From contig NZ_CAKKLY010000001.1 of assembly GCF_918698095.1 (NCBI RefSeq), forward strand, positions 62,001 to 126,000: a stretch of 64,000 bases of DNA, given 5' to 3'. The stretch comes from Arthrobacter sp. Bi83. Lineage in GTDB: Bacteria; Actinomycetota; Actinomycetes; Actinomycetales; Micrococcaceae. Position 1 is the first letter of the stretch; each line of letters starts with the position of its first letter. Under the pieces are notes generated by a model that was not told the origin of the DNA, ran no database searches, and saw nothing but the letters and a program-made list of their open reading frames with translations. A program made the position numbers and the translations under genes. Shown piece by piece: positions 9,284 to 18,401 of this stretch.

Positions 9284-10315
9284 ATGGAACCGCTCACCAT
9301 CAAAACCCCGGCCGACGTCCTCAGTTTCGTCGGGCACACCCTCGGGTTCTGGCCGCAGGAAAGCCTCGTGTGCATCACGCTAGACGCCAACCGCATCGGC
9401 GCAACACTCAGAGTCGACCTCCCCACCCGCGAGGGCGGACTCAGCTACGCCCGCACAGTGGCCGACTACCTCGCCCACGACGCCAGCGCCGCCAGCGTGC
9501 TCTTCGCCGTATACACCTCCGAGCCACAAAAACCCGGGCAGCCCAAACCGCACGCAGCAACCATCGCAGCCCTAACGTGCGCGCTGGCCGAACGCGGAAT
9601 GAGCATCCGTGACGGGCTCCTCGTCGGAGACAAAACCGTTTCCCAGTACGACGGCGATCCCCAGGACGGACTGACACTCCCGCTGAAGGCGACCCAGACC
9701 AGCCAGATCAACGCCGAATTCGTCTACCGCGGCAGCACCATCGCACCGACCAACCGCATCACCCTGCCGGCCTCCACAAAAGAAGGCCGCACAGCGGATG
9801 CCGTCGACGACCGAGTAAAGTCAATCCACAGGATGAACCCGGGCGAGGCCCTCGAGCAAGCCAGGACGCTCTGGGACGGCATGTTGGACGCGATCTCCTA
9901 TCCGGACGACGACCAGACCATCAGCCTCATTGCCAACTTCCAAGCCCCCGCCATCCGGGACCAACTCGTGGCCGATATCCCAGGAATTGACGAACCCATG
10001 GACCGGGTTCTCCTGGCCCAAACGCACGGCGACCCTCAGTGGTCCCGCGTCGAATGGGCACAACAGCTGCTGCTCCACGCTTACACGCACAGCAGCACCA
10101 AACACTCGGCCCCCATCCTCACCGCCATCGCCTTCGTCAACTGGTGGGAAGGCCGAGGCAGCAAAGCCCACCAATTCCTGCAACTCGCCCTCGAAGCAGA
10201 CCCCGCCTATAGTTTGGCCAGGCTCAGCGACCTCATGATCGGCTCCGGAATGGTCGCCGGCTGGAACATGGACAAGAACCGGGCCTTCCGGCCCTGGGGC
10301 CTCGAAGCGTCATAA
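9284..10315 (+). CDS. DUF4192 domain protein
   Basis: 343 aa. The opening TIKTPADVLSFVGHTLGFWPQESLVCITLD is the signature start of the actinobacterial DUF4192 family, whose function is unknown. The middle (about residues 60-140) matches the family's conserved segment with QYDGDPQDG. The C-terminal third (HSAPILTAIAFVNWWEGRGSKAHQFLQLALEADPAYSLARL) looks like a tetratricopeptide-type helical pair. An excellent AAGGAGAAGG precedes the ATG. The gene stands alone, convergent with the hydrolase gene 9 bp beyond its stop. The family is common on actinobacterial chromosomes and plasmids. Confidence 0.85.
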   Translation: MEPLTIKTPADVLSFVGHTLGFWPQESLVCITLDANRIGATLRVDLPTREGGLSYARTVADYLAHDASAASVLFAVYTSEPQKPGQPKPHAATIAALTCALAERGMSIRDGLLVGDKTVSQYDGDPQDGLTLPLKATQTSQINAEFVYRGSTIAPTNRITLPASTKEGRTADAVDDRVKSIHRMNPGEALEQARTLWDGMLDAISYPDDDQTISLIANFQAPAIRDQLVADIPGIDEPMDRVLLAQTHGDPQWSRVEWAQQLLLHAYTHSSTKHSAPILTAIAFVNWWEGRGSKAHQFLQLALEADPAYSLARLSDLMIGSGMVAGWNMDKNRAFRPWGLEAS

Positions 10316-10323
10316 GCCCGCAG

Positions 10324-11511
10324 TCATAGGGATACGGGGGCAGACGACGGCGGGTCGTTCCGAAGCCAGTTCTCCACCGCCGCGTCCCACCCGTCCGGGT
10401 CGGAATTCCACTCCTGCGTGTGCTCCGCGGAGGCGAAAGTGAGCAGCGTTGCCAGCTCTGGGCGCCGGGTGACGAACTCGCGAGAAATGGCAAAGGGTGT
10501 CGAGCGGTCCCCATCATTGTGGATGACAAGGATGGGAACGCTGAGTTCGTCCGCCCGGGCCAAAAAGTCCAAGGTATGAAAGCTCAAGGGAGCGTCCAGA
10601 CCAGTAATCCAGCGTGTTCCAGATGAGCCGAGAATCTTCAGTCCGAGCCCCGCAACCTGCCGCGGAAGCTTACTGGACACGGCGTTGGCCACCAGCGTGC
10701 TTCTCCAGTCGATAACGGGGGCATTGAGCACGAGCCGAGAAATGTGATGCCGAAACTCCGATGTTGCCGCCAGCTGAAGGGCAATTGAGGCACCGAGTGA
10801 CCAGCCGAATAGAACTATCTGCCTTGCTCCCTGGCCCACGACATATTTCACCGCAGCTTCGACATCGTGCCATTCGGACTGCCCCAGGTGGTACCGGCCG
10901 TCCGCGGAAGCAGGCGCATCGCGGTCGTTCCGGAGTGAAACAACGAGGGATGTGTATCCCAGTCGGTCCGCCACAGGCACGCCGCGGAGTGCGCCGGCTT
11001 TCGATCCACCCAAGCCATGAATGTGGATGGCCCAAGTGGTAGAACCTCCGGACGCCTGCGTCGGTGTGAACTTCCAGGCGGGCGCCATGCCGTTCTCCAC
11101 CGGAATCTCAACGTCCGAGTAGGGCAGCCCTAACGGATGCGGTGTCGGATAGACGTAACCGCTCCAGATGCCGGCGGTGGCAGTCTTGAGATCGCCGGAG
11201 TCCACCCGTTCAACGAGGCGGGTTACTGTCCCCGCAGCATCGTCAGAGGACACGATTTCTCCAATACAGGCGTGGCCTGTGCCGCTGGAAAACCAGATGC
11301 TGTAGCGGCCTGGAGCCGTCGTCCGTGCAGTTGCCGGCAGCTCCACCATCAGCGTTTCGTCGGCGTCGTGGAACACACGACGGATTTGTAGATCTTCCCT
11401 CCGCTGCCTCTTGGGCACCACCACTTGCCGAGCAAAATAGGCAGCTGCGAGGAAGGCGGCAGCGCCGGCAATGCCACAACCTATGGCCACAGCTATAGCG
11501 GCCCTACGCAT
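10324..11511 (-). CDS. Membrane-anchored alpha/beta hydrolase
   Basis: 395 aa. One N-terminal transmembrane helix (about residues 5-27) is followed by an extended region and an alpha/beta-hydrolase domain from about residue 155. HIHGLGGS (163-170) is the oxyanion-hole motif, GWSLGAS (236-242, nucleophile Ser238) the nucleophile elbow, VIHNDGDRSTP the acid loop and SAEHTQEW the probable catalytic histidine. It overlaps the end of the XRE gene by 8 bp, making it the last gene of the ImmA/membrane/XRE operon. The active site probably faces outward. Substrate unknown; members include lysophospholipases and peptidase-like esterases. Confidence 0.85.
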   Translation of the reverse strand: MRRAAIAVAIGCGIAGAAAFLAAAYFARQVVVPKRQRREDLQIRRVFHDADETLMVELPATARTTAPGRYSIWFSSGTGHACIGEIVSSDDAAGTVTRLVERVDSGDLKTATAGIWSGYVYPTPHPLGLPYSDVEIPVENGMAPAWKFTPTQASGGSTTWAIHIHGLGGSKAGALRGVPVADRLGYTSLVVSLRNDRDAPASADGRYHLGQSEWHDVEAAVKYVVGQGARQIVLFGWSLGASIALQLAATSEFRHHISRLVLNAPVIDWRSTLVANAVSSKLPRQVAGLGLKILGSSGTRWITGLDAPLSFHTLDFLARADELSVPILVIHNDGDRSTPFAISREFVTRRPELATLLTFASAEHTQEWNSDPDGWDAAVENWLRNDPPSSAPVSL

Positions 11512-11953
11512 CGGCGTCGTCCTCGGGAGCTTTCAGGCGTTCGTCGATGGCTTTGCGTAGACGCACTAGTGTCTCCGGAGAAATCCCGTGCAGTTGTCTC
11601 GCAGCGAAGTTTCTAACGCGGTTTTCCCGCAGTGTGCGCAGTAGTTCGAGTTGTGCGTCTACCAAGTCGGGAACCTCGCCGTCGTCGTCCAAAAGGTATC
11701 TGGGGTCAACGCCGAAGAATTCGGCGAGGTTCGTCAAAAGCTGCGGGTCCGTCGCCAGGGAACTGTCGCCGGCGCGCATGTAGGCCCAGCGGGAGCGAGA
11801 CAACGGCGTACCGCGGTCTGACATGTGCTTGCTTATCTGTGGAAACGTCAGGGGCGATGATCCCTTGGCCTCAAAAAGATCCAGGAGGAGATTCAGCTTC
11901 CGCGCGAGTCTCGCCTGCGGCTGTTCGGATATCCCGCCGTCGCTGTCGGTCAC
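11504..11953 (-). CDS. XRE-like helix-turn-helix regulator
   Basis: 149 aa. An N-terminal XRE/Cro-type helix-turn-helix with an extended form (SPLTFPQISKHMSDRGTPLSRSRWAYMRAGDSS, about residues 32-67) is followed by FGVDPRYLLDDD, typical of XRE proteins that read NLAEFFGV. The rest is helical and charged. Its start overlaps the stop of the membrane-protein gene by 4 bp and its end overlaps the hydrolase gene, so all are translated together. It is the likely DNA-binding partner of the ImmA/IrrE protease two genes upstream and may bind the palindrome at 13573-13594; that is inference. Confidence 0.8.
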   Translation of the reverse strand: MTDSDGGISEQPQARLARKLNLLLDLFEAKGSSPLTFPQISKHMSDRGTPLSRSRWAYMRAGDSSLATDPQLLTNLAEFFGVDPRYLLDDDGEVPDLVDAQLELLRTLRENRVRNFAARQLHGISPETLVRLRKAIDERLKAPEDDADA

Positions 11954-12981
11954 GGAGTCGTATCCCCTTTCCGTGACAACAACCCTGGCCGTCGATGTCC
12001 GGATCCTGCAAACCGAGCTCCGAGATGCTGCTCCGCTTCTCTGAGTACATTCAAATCATCTTGACTCAGTAATTGGGCGAGGTGCGGGTCCACGAACAGT
12101 GCGTCCTGGATCTCCACCAGCATCCGATGCAGCCGGCGCTTGGGGGCATCGTGGCGGTCGACCGCAGTTTGAGACACTTTTAGTCGGATCTCAGATCGTT
12201 CCGACGTGATTCGATCCCAGGGCCCAGCCAGTCGTTCGACGAGGACAGCTGCGGCCCGGGCATCAGATCTGCGCTCCAGCCGACGTGCGACGGGCGGCAA
12301 GGCCAGACCCATGCAGAGGAAGACCATGGCGCCCACTTCGGCTGCGTCGTAAACGTAGGAGAGACACTTCGTTGCCTCAAGCTCACCCATGAGATGAAGA
12401 ACGTCCATCCCCAACACGGCAAGGACCAACACCACAGCCAGTGCGCAGCCGAGGCCGATGAGCTCGAAAGCGACGCGAAAGTACGGCCTTGCCATCTCGC
12501 CGCGGAACCTGAAACAGGTTATGCCGGTGATGGCCACCACCGCGCCGATGTAAAGGAACTGAACACTTGAGTACACGGCCGCCGGCCACTGACTTCCAAA
12601 ATCCCTCATAAAGGAGGTGGAAGTCCGCGGAGCATCAACCAGGCTGAAGCTGACAATCAAAGCCACGACGACAATCCCCAGAACCGCTTGCCCGACCCTG
12701 TTGTGGATGCCCACCGTCTCACTGACATCGGCGGCGCGCAGAATCGCCCGGGACAGGAAGTAGATACCGACAACCATGAAGATGTTGGCAACGAGGTCAA
12801 GCAGGTTGCGGTTCCCGAGTACCTGGTCCCCCGCGATGTAGATTCGGTCAACGTTGAGCGTGAGTGCAGTGGCGATGGTTACGGCCGCCACCAGGATGCT
12901 CTGGTCTTTGCGCCGCTTCAGATCGGGCAGGAGGCACAACGCCAGACACCAAATCACGCCTGCGGAAATCTCTTGAATCAT
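11950..12981 (-). CDS. Seven-helix membrane protein (MAB_1171c / DUF6545-like)
   Basis: 343 aa with seven predicted membrane helices in the first ~225 residues (for example ANIFMVVGIYFLSRAIL and AVLGIVVVALIVSFSLV), then a cytoplasmic C-terminal domain of ~115 residues with RRLERRSDARAAAVLVERLAGPW. The layout and neighbours match the MAB_1171c/DUF6545 putative transporter family, found in actinobacteria between an ImmA/IrrE protease gene and an XRE gene. Here it overlaps both neighbours by 4 bp. It may act as a sensor that signals through the protease and regulator, or as a transporter. Family assignment is from memory of the pattern. Confidence 0.7.
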   Translation of the reverse strand: MIQEISAGVIWCLALCLLPDLKRRKDQSILVAAVTIATALTLNVDRIYIAGDQVLGNRNLLDLVANIFMVVGIYFLSRAILRAADVSETVGIHNRVGQAVLGIVVVALIVSFSLVDAPRTSTSFMRDFGSQWPAAVYSSVQFLYIGAVVAITGITCFRFRGEMARPYFRVAFELIGLGCALAVVLVLAVLGMDVLHLMGELEATKCLSYVYDAAEVGAMVFLCMGLALPPVARRLERRSDARAAAVLVERLAGPWDRITSERSEIRLKVSQTAVDRHDAPKRRLHRMLVEIQDALFVDPHLAQLLSQDDLNVLREAEQHLGARFAGSGHRRPGLLSRKGDTTP

Positions 12982-13562
12982 CCGAATATCCGTTCAAACG
13001 ACCGCGGCTCGAGGCTGCTGTCCCGGATCGCAGCGGCAAAGAGATCCGCCAAAGTTTCGGCAGCGGCCTCGATATGGTCCAGGAAGTCACTTCGCCCGAG
13101 GATCCGAGACACCGTCTCGCCGGACAGGTTAGGAAACAAAGTCTCCGCATAGTTTGAGGACACCACCAGCTCATCGTGTCGGAGCACCATATGGCCCAGT
13201 TCGTGAAGGATGAACTGCTGTCGATGTAGTGCCGACGGTGTCGGCGCGTGCAGGATTATCTCCGTGTTGTCCGTGGACAGCCACAGCCCGCAGACCGATC
13301 CTCCGTTTAGGGACTCGGAAACATCGATCTCAATCCGCCGATGCCGGAGGTTCTCAACAATCGATATCAGCCGTTCCAACGAAAGACGGCTCGGCAGATT
13401 GAGTGCGAGGAAGCCTTCTGCAGCGCATCGCGCCGGCGAATATTTGGCGGAAGCTGTGCCGTCCATTGGAACCCCATCCTGCGGCCGACGTGTACCGCCC
13501 GGTCGCCGTTCAATCCAACGGCCCCGTCTTCCAAGGACCGTCAAGAATCGCCTAACTTCCAT
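12978..13562 (-). CDS. ImmA/IrrE family zinc metallo-endopeptidase
   Basis: 194 aa if started at ATG 13562. The zinc-protease motif HELGH (His120, Glu121, His124) sits in FILHELGHMVLRHDE, characteristic of ImmA/IrrE peptidases that cleave XRE-type repressors in response to a signal. The N-terminal 32 residues are Arg-rich and lack an obvious family match; ATG 13466, with GGATGGGG upstream, is a credible shorter start (162 aa). It is the first gene of a four-gene minus-strand operon with 4-8 bp overlaps. The proposed job is to cut the XRE partner; in ICEBs1 the same pair controls element excision. Confidence 0.85.
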   Translation of the reverse strand: MEVRRFLTVLGRRGRWIERRPGGTRRPQDGVPMDGTASAKYSPARCAAEGFLALNLPSRLSLERLISIVENLRHRRIEIDVSESLNGGSVCGLWLSTDNTEIILHAPTPSALHRQQFILHELGHMVLRHDELVVSSNYAETLFPNLSGETVSRILGRSDFLDHIEAAAETLADLFAAAIRDSSLEPRSFERIFG

Positions 13563-13572
13563 TGAACGCTCA

Positions 13573-13594
13573 GGCTCTGGACATGTCCAGAGCC
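13573..13594. promoter_or_regulatory. 22-bp perfect palindrome, candidate operator
   Basis: Each half reads GGCTCTGGACA towards the centre, giving a gap-free 22-bp dyad. It ends 11 bp before the ATG at 13562 of the minus-strand ImmA operon and lies 163 bp upstream of the plus-strand relaxase operon. Its size and place fit an XRE repressor operator controlling either or both; it could also be part of oriT. Confidence 0.6.
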
Positions 13595-13695
13595 GATCAA
13601 GCCCCTGTTCATCTCCGGCGTACCCCCTCCGATTGTCTAACGCTCACAGCGCACCAACGGCCAACAGCCTCACACCTCTGGCATCCAAGGTATTC

Positions 13696-13717
13696 GCCGT
13701 GAGCGCAGACTCACGGC
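13696..13717. other. Hairpin, candidate part of oriT
   Basis: GCCGTGAG (13696-13703) and CTCACGGC (13710-13717) form a perfect 8-bp stem with a 6-nt loop, 40 bp ahead of the relaxase operon. MobF relaxases bind a short stem-loop next to the nick site, usually in the intergenic region beside the relaxase gene, so this is the best oriT candidate in the window. The nick position cannot be read directly. Confidence 0.5.
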
Positions 13718-13756
13718 AAGTCATGTCGTCAGCAGAGCTCTCAAAGATGAACCAAC

Positions 13757-14287
13757 GTGAGCGGTAAGATTTGCAGGGAATGTGGCGAGAGCTTCACGCC
13801 GTCGCGCGCGTCTCAGCGCTTCTGTTCTGTTCGCTGCGCCAACAGACAACGCGATCGACGACGGCGGCACCCAGTTGCAGCGTTACGCCCGAAACCCGCC
13901 TCGGCCGTTCAACTCCGGGACACCGATGCAGAGACGGGCCAGGCGGCCACCCACTCTAAATCACTGGCCAGGCTGGCTACCGCTCTCGCCGGCGGCAAGC
14001 AAAGCCAAGACTCCTTCCAAACCCAGCTCCGATCTCAAGCTGTAGACATCGACCGACTCGAAGCCGAGAACGACGAGCAGCATGACGTCATCAGGACCCT
14101 CCGTGCCGACCTCGCACGTCTCCAAACTATCCAGCGGGCCGATGCCCACGACCTGGTCCACCTCGCCGGCAGGCTCCTGGCTGTCTCCCATGCCGCCGGC
14201 GTCGAGCTCCACAGCAGCACCAAGGCACTCTTCCGCCGCCGGGGCTGGACGGCCACCAAACGGAACCCAGAAACCCAAAGCCAATGA
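13757..14287 (+). CDS. Small zinc-finger protein preceding the relaxase
   Basis: 176 aa, GTG start. The N-terminus CRECGESFTPSRASQRFCSVRC has four cysteines (CxxC...CxxxC) and resembles the small zinc fingers of MYM/YacG-like type. Residues ~85-135 are a predicted coiled coil (DIDRLEAENDEQHDVIRTLRADLARL), and the C-terminus is basic. Its stop overlaps the relaxase ATG (ATGA). The tight coupling and DNA-binding-like features suggest a relaxosome accessory factor that binds oriT, but no named family was recognised. Confidence 0.75.
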   Translation: MSGKICRECGESFTPSRASQRFCSVRCANRQRDRRRRHPVAALRPKPASAVQLRDTDAETGQAATHSKSLARLATALAGGKQSQDSFQTQLRSQAVDIDRLEAENDEQHDVIRTLRADLARLQTIQRADAHDLVHLAGRLLAVSHAAGVELHSSTKALFRRRGWTATKRNPETQSQ

Positions 14288-17200
14288 CCATGTCCATTGC
14301 CCGGCTCTCCGCTCAGTCGGGCCTGAAGTATCTCTTCAAGACCACCATGATGGACGACCTGACAATCACGCCCGCCGATGCCACCACCTACTACATGAAA
14401 GCCGGTACGCCGCTGGGCCGCTGGCTCGGCTCCGGCCTGCGAGGCATCAACCGGACCGCGGGAGACGTCGTCACGGAATCGGACGCCAAGGCAATCTTCG
14501 ATCACGCCACCCACCCGGACTCCGGCGCAACTCTGGGCCGCCCCCACGGCCAACCCACCATCGTGCAAAACAGCCAGGGCCGCACCGAGACGCGTCACGC
14601 CGTCGTCGGTTTCGACCTGACCTTCAGCGTCCCCAAATCGATGTCCGTCCTCTGGGCGCTGAGCCCCTGTACACTTCAAGACCAAATCCTCGAGACCCAC
14701 CACCAGGCGCTCAACGCCACCCTTGAGTGGCTCGAAACTTACGTCATCCACACGAGGGCCGGCCGCAACGGTGTCGCCCACCTCGGCACACGCGGAGCTA
14801 TCGCTGCTGCCTTCGACCACTGGGAGTCGCGGGCCGGGGATCCGCAGCTCCATACGCACATGGTCATCGCCAACCGCATCCAGCGCATCACTGACGGCGC
14901 ATGGGTCACGCTCGACTCGCGGACTCTGTACAAGGCCGCGGTAGCTGCCAGCGAGCACTACAACGGTCTCCTCTTCGACGCCCTCCACCGGAACCTCGGC
15001 ACCGATACGGATGTCCGAGTGCCGGCCGCGAACACCCACAACCCCAGCCAGCAACTGACCGGTGTCGACGATGCGCTGATCCGCGAATTCTCCAACCGAT
15101 CGCGTCTCATCGATCTCGAAACCGACCGGCTGGTGGCCGAATGGACCGCCAGTCATGGCACTCCCCCAACCGCGACAACCACCATCAAGCTCCGCCAGCA
15201 GGCAACACTTTCCACCCGGACCGCCAAGCCGGAAACAGCCATCCCTCTGCGCCAGCTCTCCGCCCAGTGGTGCGCGCGGGCGGCCGCCATGGGCTTCGAA
15301 TCCCGAGAAGTGCTCGCCAACACCATTCGGCGCTCCCGGATAGCGCCCTTCCGCACCTGCGACTTCACGCCAGGCTGGGTAGACGCGGTGGGCTCCCTGA
15401 CCCGCGAGCGCGTGGCCACGAAGCGCGCCACCTGGAACCGGTGGAACCTCATCGCGGAAGCCGAACGTGTCTGCGCCGAAATCCGCTGCCACACACCGGC
15501 GGACCGTCACACCATGATTGACATCGTAGCCAGCGCCGCCGAAGCACAGTCCGTTCCACTCAATGAGTACCGGTACACCGTCCCCGCGGACGCCCAGGCC
15601 GATCTCCGCTTCGCAGACCACAGCATCTTCGATTTCCACGGCTCCCGCCTCTATACGGACGCATCCACCCTCGCCAACGAGGACGTCGTACTGGGAGCAA
15701 GGAACGACGACGGCGGCCCAGCGGTGAGTGCGGCCGTCACCATGGAATCACTCGCCAGCTATAAGCACCGTGGTCGGCTCGATCTGCACTCCGACCAACG
15801 GGCGGCGGCCGCCAACGTCTTGCTCAGCGGCAACCGGCTTGACGCCGTCGTCGGTCCTGCCGGAACCGGCAAGACGACCACCCTCGGCGCGGTCAAGGCA
15901 GCCTGGGAAGCGGAGTTCGGGGCCGGCACCGTGGTCGGGTTGGCGCCAGCGGCGGCGAGCGCCGAGGTCCTTGGGCGGGAGCTTGCACTGACCACGGAGA
16001 ATGTAGCCAAGTGGCTCTACGAATCTGTCGGTCAGGGCGCCGGCAACCGGACCGCACAGTTCTTCGACACCGAACAGCGGCTCGCCAACCAGGTGACCGT
16101 CGGAAGCCCGCAGGCCACTCGCCTCGCCCAGAAGACCACCCGGCTTGCCGCCGAACAGGACAGATGGCGGTTTCATCCCAACCAACTAGTCGTGGTCGAC
16201 GAGGCCTCCATGGTGTCCACCCTGCAGCTGTCTGCACTGGTACAGCAGGCGCGGGATGCCGGAGCCAAAGTGCTCTTGGTGGGAGACCCGGGCCAACTGG
16301 ACGCCATTGACGCCGGCGGTGTTCTCGGCTGGCTGGACCGGCAAGGCAAGACGGTACGGCTGAGCACGATTTGGCGGTTCAAGGAGGCATGGGAGCAAGG
16401 CGCCTCGCTGAAGCTTCGTGCCGGGGACTTCGGTGCCATTGCTGACTACGACAGCCACGGGCGCATCCAACACGGGGTGCACCTCGACATGGTCGACCAG
16501 GCGTACCTCAGATGGAAGGCCGACACACTCGCCGGCAAGTCGTCCATTCTCATCGCAGCGGACAATGCCACGGTTGGCATGCTCAACCAGCGTGCCCAGG
16601 CCGATCGCGTGGTCCAAGGTGCCGTGGATGCGGACGACTCGGTACGGCTCAGCGACGGACTTCATGCCGGCACTGGCGACACTGTCATTGCCCGCCAGAA
16701 TGACCGGGCTATTACCGATAGCAGCGGTGACTTCATCCGGAACGGAACCATGCTCGACGTCGTCCGTATAGGTAGGCGCGACGGCTCGCTGATCGCGGTT
16801 CGCCGGGACACCGGCGCAAGGATTAGCTTGAGCCGTGACTACGTCGAGGCTTCAGTTGAGCTGGGATATGCGACGACGGCCCACCGATCGCAGGGCATCA
16901 CCGTGGACACGGGCCACACCGTGGTGACACAAGGCAGGCTGACGCGTGAGCTGTTGTACGTGAGCATGACGCGGGGACGCACAGGGAACCACGCGTATGT
17001 CAGCGAGAATGATCCCCTGGATGACGAGCCTATGGATCCCGCTATGCAAGCGTCGTGGCGGCAAATCCTAGGCGAAGTCCTTGCCGCCAAAGGCGCCGAA
17101 CGAACGGCTCACGAAGTCCGTGATGCCGAGCAGTCGAAAGCGGACAGCTTGGAGCGCCTCAGTGCTGAGTACGACTACCTCGCACAACTGGCTGCGGCTG

Positions 17201-17856
17201 AGGATTTGCGGGAGTTCCTTGAGGCGCACTCGCCGGGCAGGGCCTCCGCTCTTCAGCAATCGCCCTCGTGGGGCGCAGCTGTCACTGCGTGGCGCAGGTC
17301 CGTTGAAGTGAGCCGACCAAGCACGCAGCGTGTTGTCTCTACCGCACTGGATACGAGCGCATCCGCCCACGACACAGTGGCGATCGTCCACTCTCGGCTC
17401 CGGCAGTTCCTGTCCGCGATGCCCGCGGGCGGAATTGATCCCTTGACCGAGGAACTCCGCACCGTTCGTCCTGACCTTGCCAACTTGATAACCCAGGTGC
17501 GGGAGCGGATGCAGCGCAGGACGGACCACGTCACCGTAGCCGCGATGGTGAGCGACACCGAATGGAAACGGAACCTCCTTGCGGCCCTGGGACCCTTCGT
17601 CACACAAGAAGAGACCGCCGGTGTGCTTCGCCGAATCGCCATCTATAGGGACCGGTGGGGAATGGACGATTCGCCGCTTCCCCTGGGGCCAGTTCCAGCT
17701 GCCTATGAGTGGGAGCAAAAGGAGCAGCGTGTAAGTATCGATCGACTCGTTGAGCAAGCAGGTGTCTCGTCCCCCGGCCCCGTGGACTCCCCGACGTGGA
17801 CTGATGACCCGAAAACTAGGGAAGACCGCCTTATCAATGTCGGCTGGCAACTCTAA
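14284..17856 (+). CDS. traA: MobF-family conjugative relaxase-helicase (TraA/TrwC type)
   Basis: 1190 aa. The N-terminal TrwC relaxase domain (about residues 1-330) carries Tyr16 and a Tyr36-Tyr37 pair as candidate nicking tyrosines, and a three-histidine metal site His179, His190, His192 in FDHWESRAGDPQLHTHM. The RecD-like helicase follows: Walker A GPAGTGKTTT (Lys530), Walker B VVVDEASM (Asp639-Glu640), and C-terminal YATTAHRSQGITVD and LYVSMTRGR motifs at ~860-900. The last ~250 residues are helical and less conserved. It nicks oriT, stays bound to the strand and drives unwinding during transfer. It is cotranscribed with the zinc-finger gene before it. Confidence 0.95.
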   Translation: MTMSIARLSAQSGLKYLFKTTMMDDLTITPADATTYYMKAGTPLGRWLGSGLRGINRTAGDVVTESDAKAIFDHATHPDSGATLGRPHGQPTIVQNSQGRTETRHAVVGFDLTFSVPKSMSVLWALSPCTLQDQILETHHQALNATLEWLETYVIHTRAGRNGVAHLGTRGAIAAAFDHWESRAGDPQLHTHMVIANRIQRITDGAWVTLDSRTLYKAAVAASEHYNGLLFDALHRNLGTDTDVRVPAANTHNPSQQLTGVDDALIREFSNRSRLIDLETDRLVAEWTASHGTPPTATTTIKLRQQATLSTRTAKPETAIPLRQLSAQWCARAAAMGFESREVLANTIRRSRIAPFRTCDFTPGWVDAVGSLTRERVATKRATWNRWNLIAEAERVCAEIRCHTPADRHTMIDIVASAAEAQSVPLNEYRYTVPADAQADLRFADHSIFDFHGSRLYTDASTLANEDVVLGARNDDGGPAVSAAVTMESLASYKHRGRLDLHSDQRAAAANVLLSGNRLDAVVGPAGTGKTTTLGAVKAAWEAEFGAGTVVGLAPAAASAEVLGRELALTTENVAKWLYESVGQGAGNRTAQFFDTEQRLANQVTVGSPQATRLAQKTTRLAAEQDRWRFHPNQLVVVDEASMVSTLQLSALVQQARDAGAKVLLVGDPGQLDAIDAGGVLGWLDRQGKTVRLSTIWRFKEAWEQGASLKLRAGDFGAIADYDSHGRIQHGVHLDMVDQAYLRWKADTLAGKSSILIAADNATVGMLNQRAQADRVVQGAVDADDSVRLSDGLHAGTGDTVIARQNDRAITDSSGDFIRNGTMLDVVRIGRRDGSLIAVRRDTGARISLSRDYVEASVELGYATTAHRSQGITVDTGHTVVTQGRLTRELLYVSMTRGRTGNHAYVSENDPLDDEPMDPAMQASWRQILGEVLAAKGAERTAHEVRDAEQSKADSLERLSAEYDYLAQLAAAEDLREFLEAHSPGRASALQQSPSWGAAVTAWRRSVEVSRPSTQRVVSTALDTSASAHDTVAIVHSRLRQFLSAMPAGGIDPLTEELRTVRPDLANLITQVRERMQRRTDHVTVAAMVSDTEWKRNLLAALGPFVTQEETAGVLRRIAIYRDRWGMDDSPLPLGPVPAAYEWEQKEQRVSIDRLVEQAGVSSPGPVDSPTWTDDPKTREDRLINVGWQL

Positions 17857-17876
17857 ACTGGTCGGGAAGGTAAGCC

Positions 17877-18401
17877 ATGAATGCGAATCCAGTCCTTAGG
17901 CCTAAGGTTGCAACGCCTGCTTTGATTCTGGGCAGCGTGGCAATCGCTGCGTGCGTCGTTTATCTCTTCGGAGCCGCGGCCGCCAACGGGCCGGGTAACT
18001 TGTTTTTGTTACTGACCGCGGCCATGGCCCTCCTCGCATCCGCAGCCGTTGGAGAGGTCTGGTGGGTCCGAGCACGCCGCCGGCGTTCATGGATGGCTGG
18101 CGCTAACGAAAAGTGGGATCACTTCAACGACATGAAGCGAAGCAGTGGCACGACGGCAGAGGTCACAGTCGTGAGCGTTGACGCCCTCGAACCCACAGGC
18201 TCTTGGATCACGATCAAGTGGAACCGCTTCGACCACGTTCAGCCTGCATGGATCGAAGCCCTGCCGGAACCGATCTGGCCCGGATCTGTTCTGCTTATCT
18301 CACCGGACCCGACACAGGTCAGGCCTGGCGCACCATGGCCGGCAACTTATTACCTACGGGCTTCAGATTCCCTGACCTGGGCACCGGGCAGCGAGGCTTG
18401 A
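17877..18401 (+). CDS. Small membrane protein of unknown function
   Basis: 174 aa with two predicted membrane helices near the N-terminus (ATPALILGSVAIAACVVYLFG and LFLLLTAAMALLASAAVGEVWW), a basic stop-transfer segment (VRARRRRSWM) and a ~100-residue soluble C-terminal domain. It begins 20 bp after the relaxase stop with a GGGAAGG ribosome site, so it probably belongs to the same transcript. No family recognised. A role at the membrane in mating or exclusion is possible but unproven. Confidence 0.7.
   Translation: MNANPVLRPKVATPALILGSVAIAACVVYLFGAAAANGPGNLFLLLTAAMALLASAAVGEVWWVRARRRRSWMAGANEKWDHFNDMKRSSGTTAEVTVVSVDALEPTGSWITIKWNRFDHVQPAWIEALPEPIWPGSVLLISPDPTQVRPGAPWPATYYLRASDSLTWAPGSEA

Noticed and set aside
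14035..15639. 534-codon minus-strand frame opposite the relaxase
   Set aside because: Shadow frame; the plus strand carries the relaxase motifs in full.
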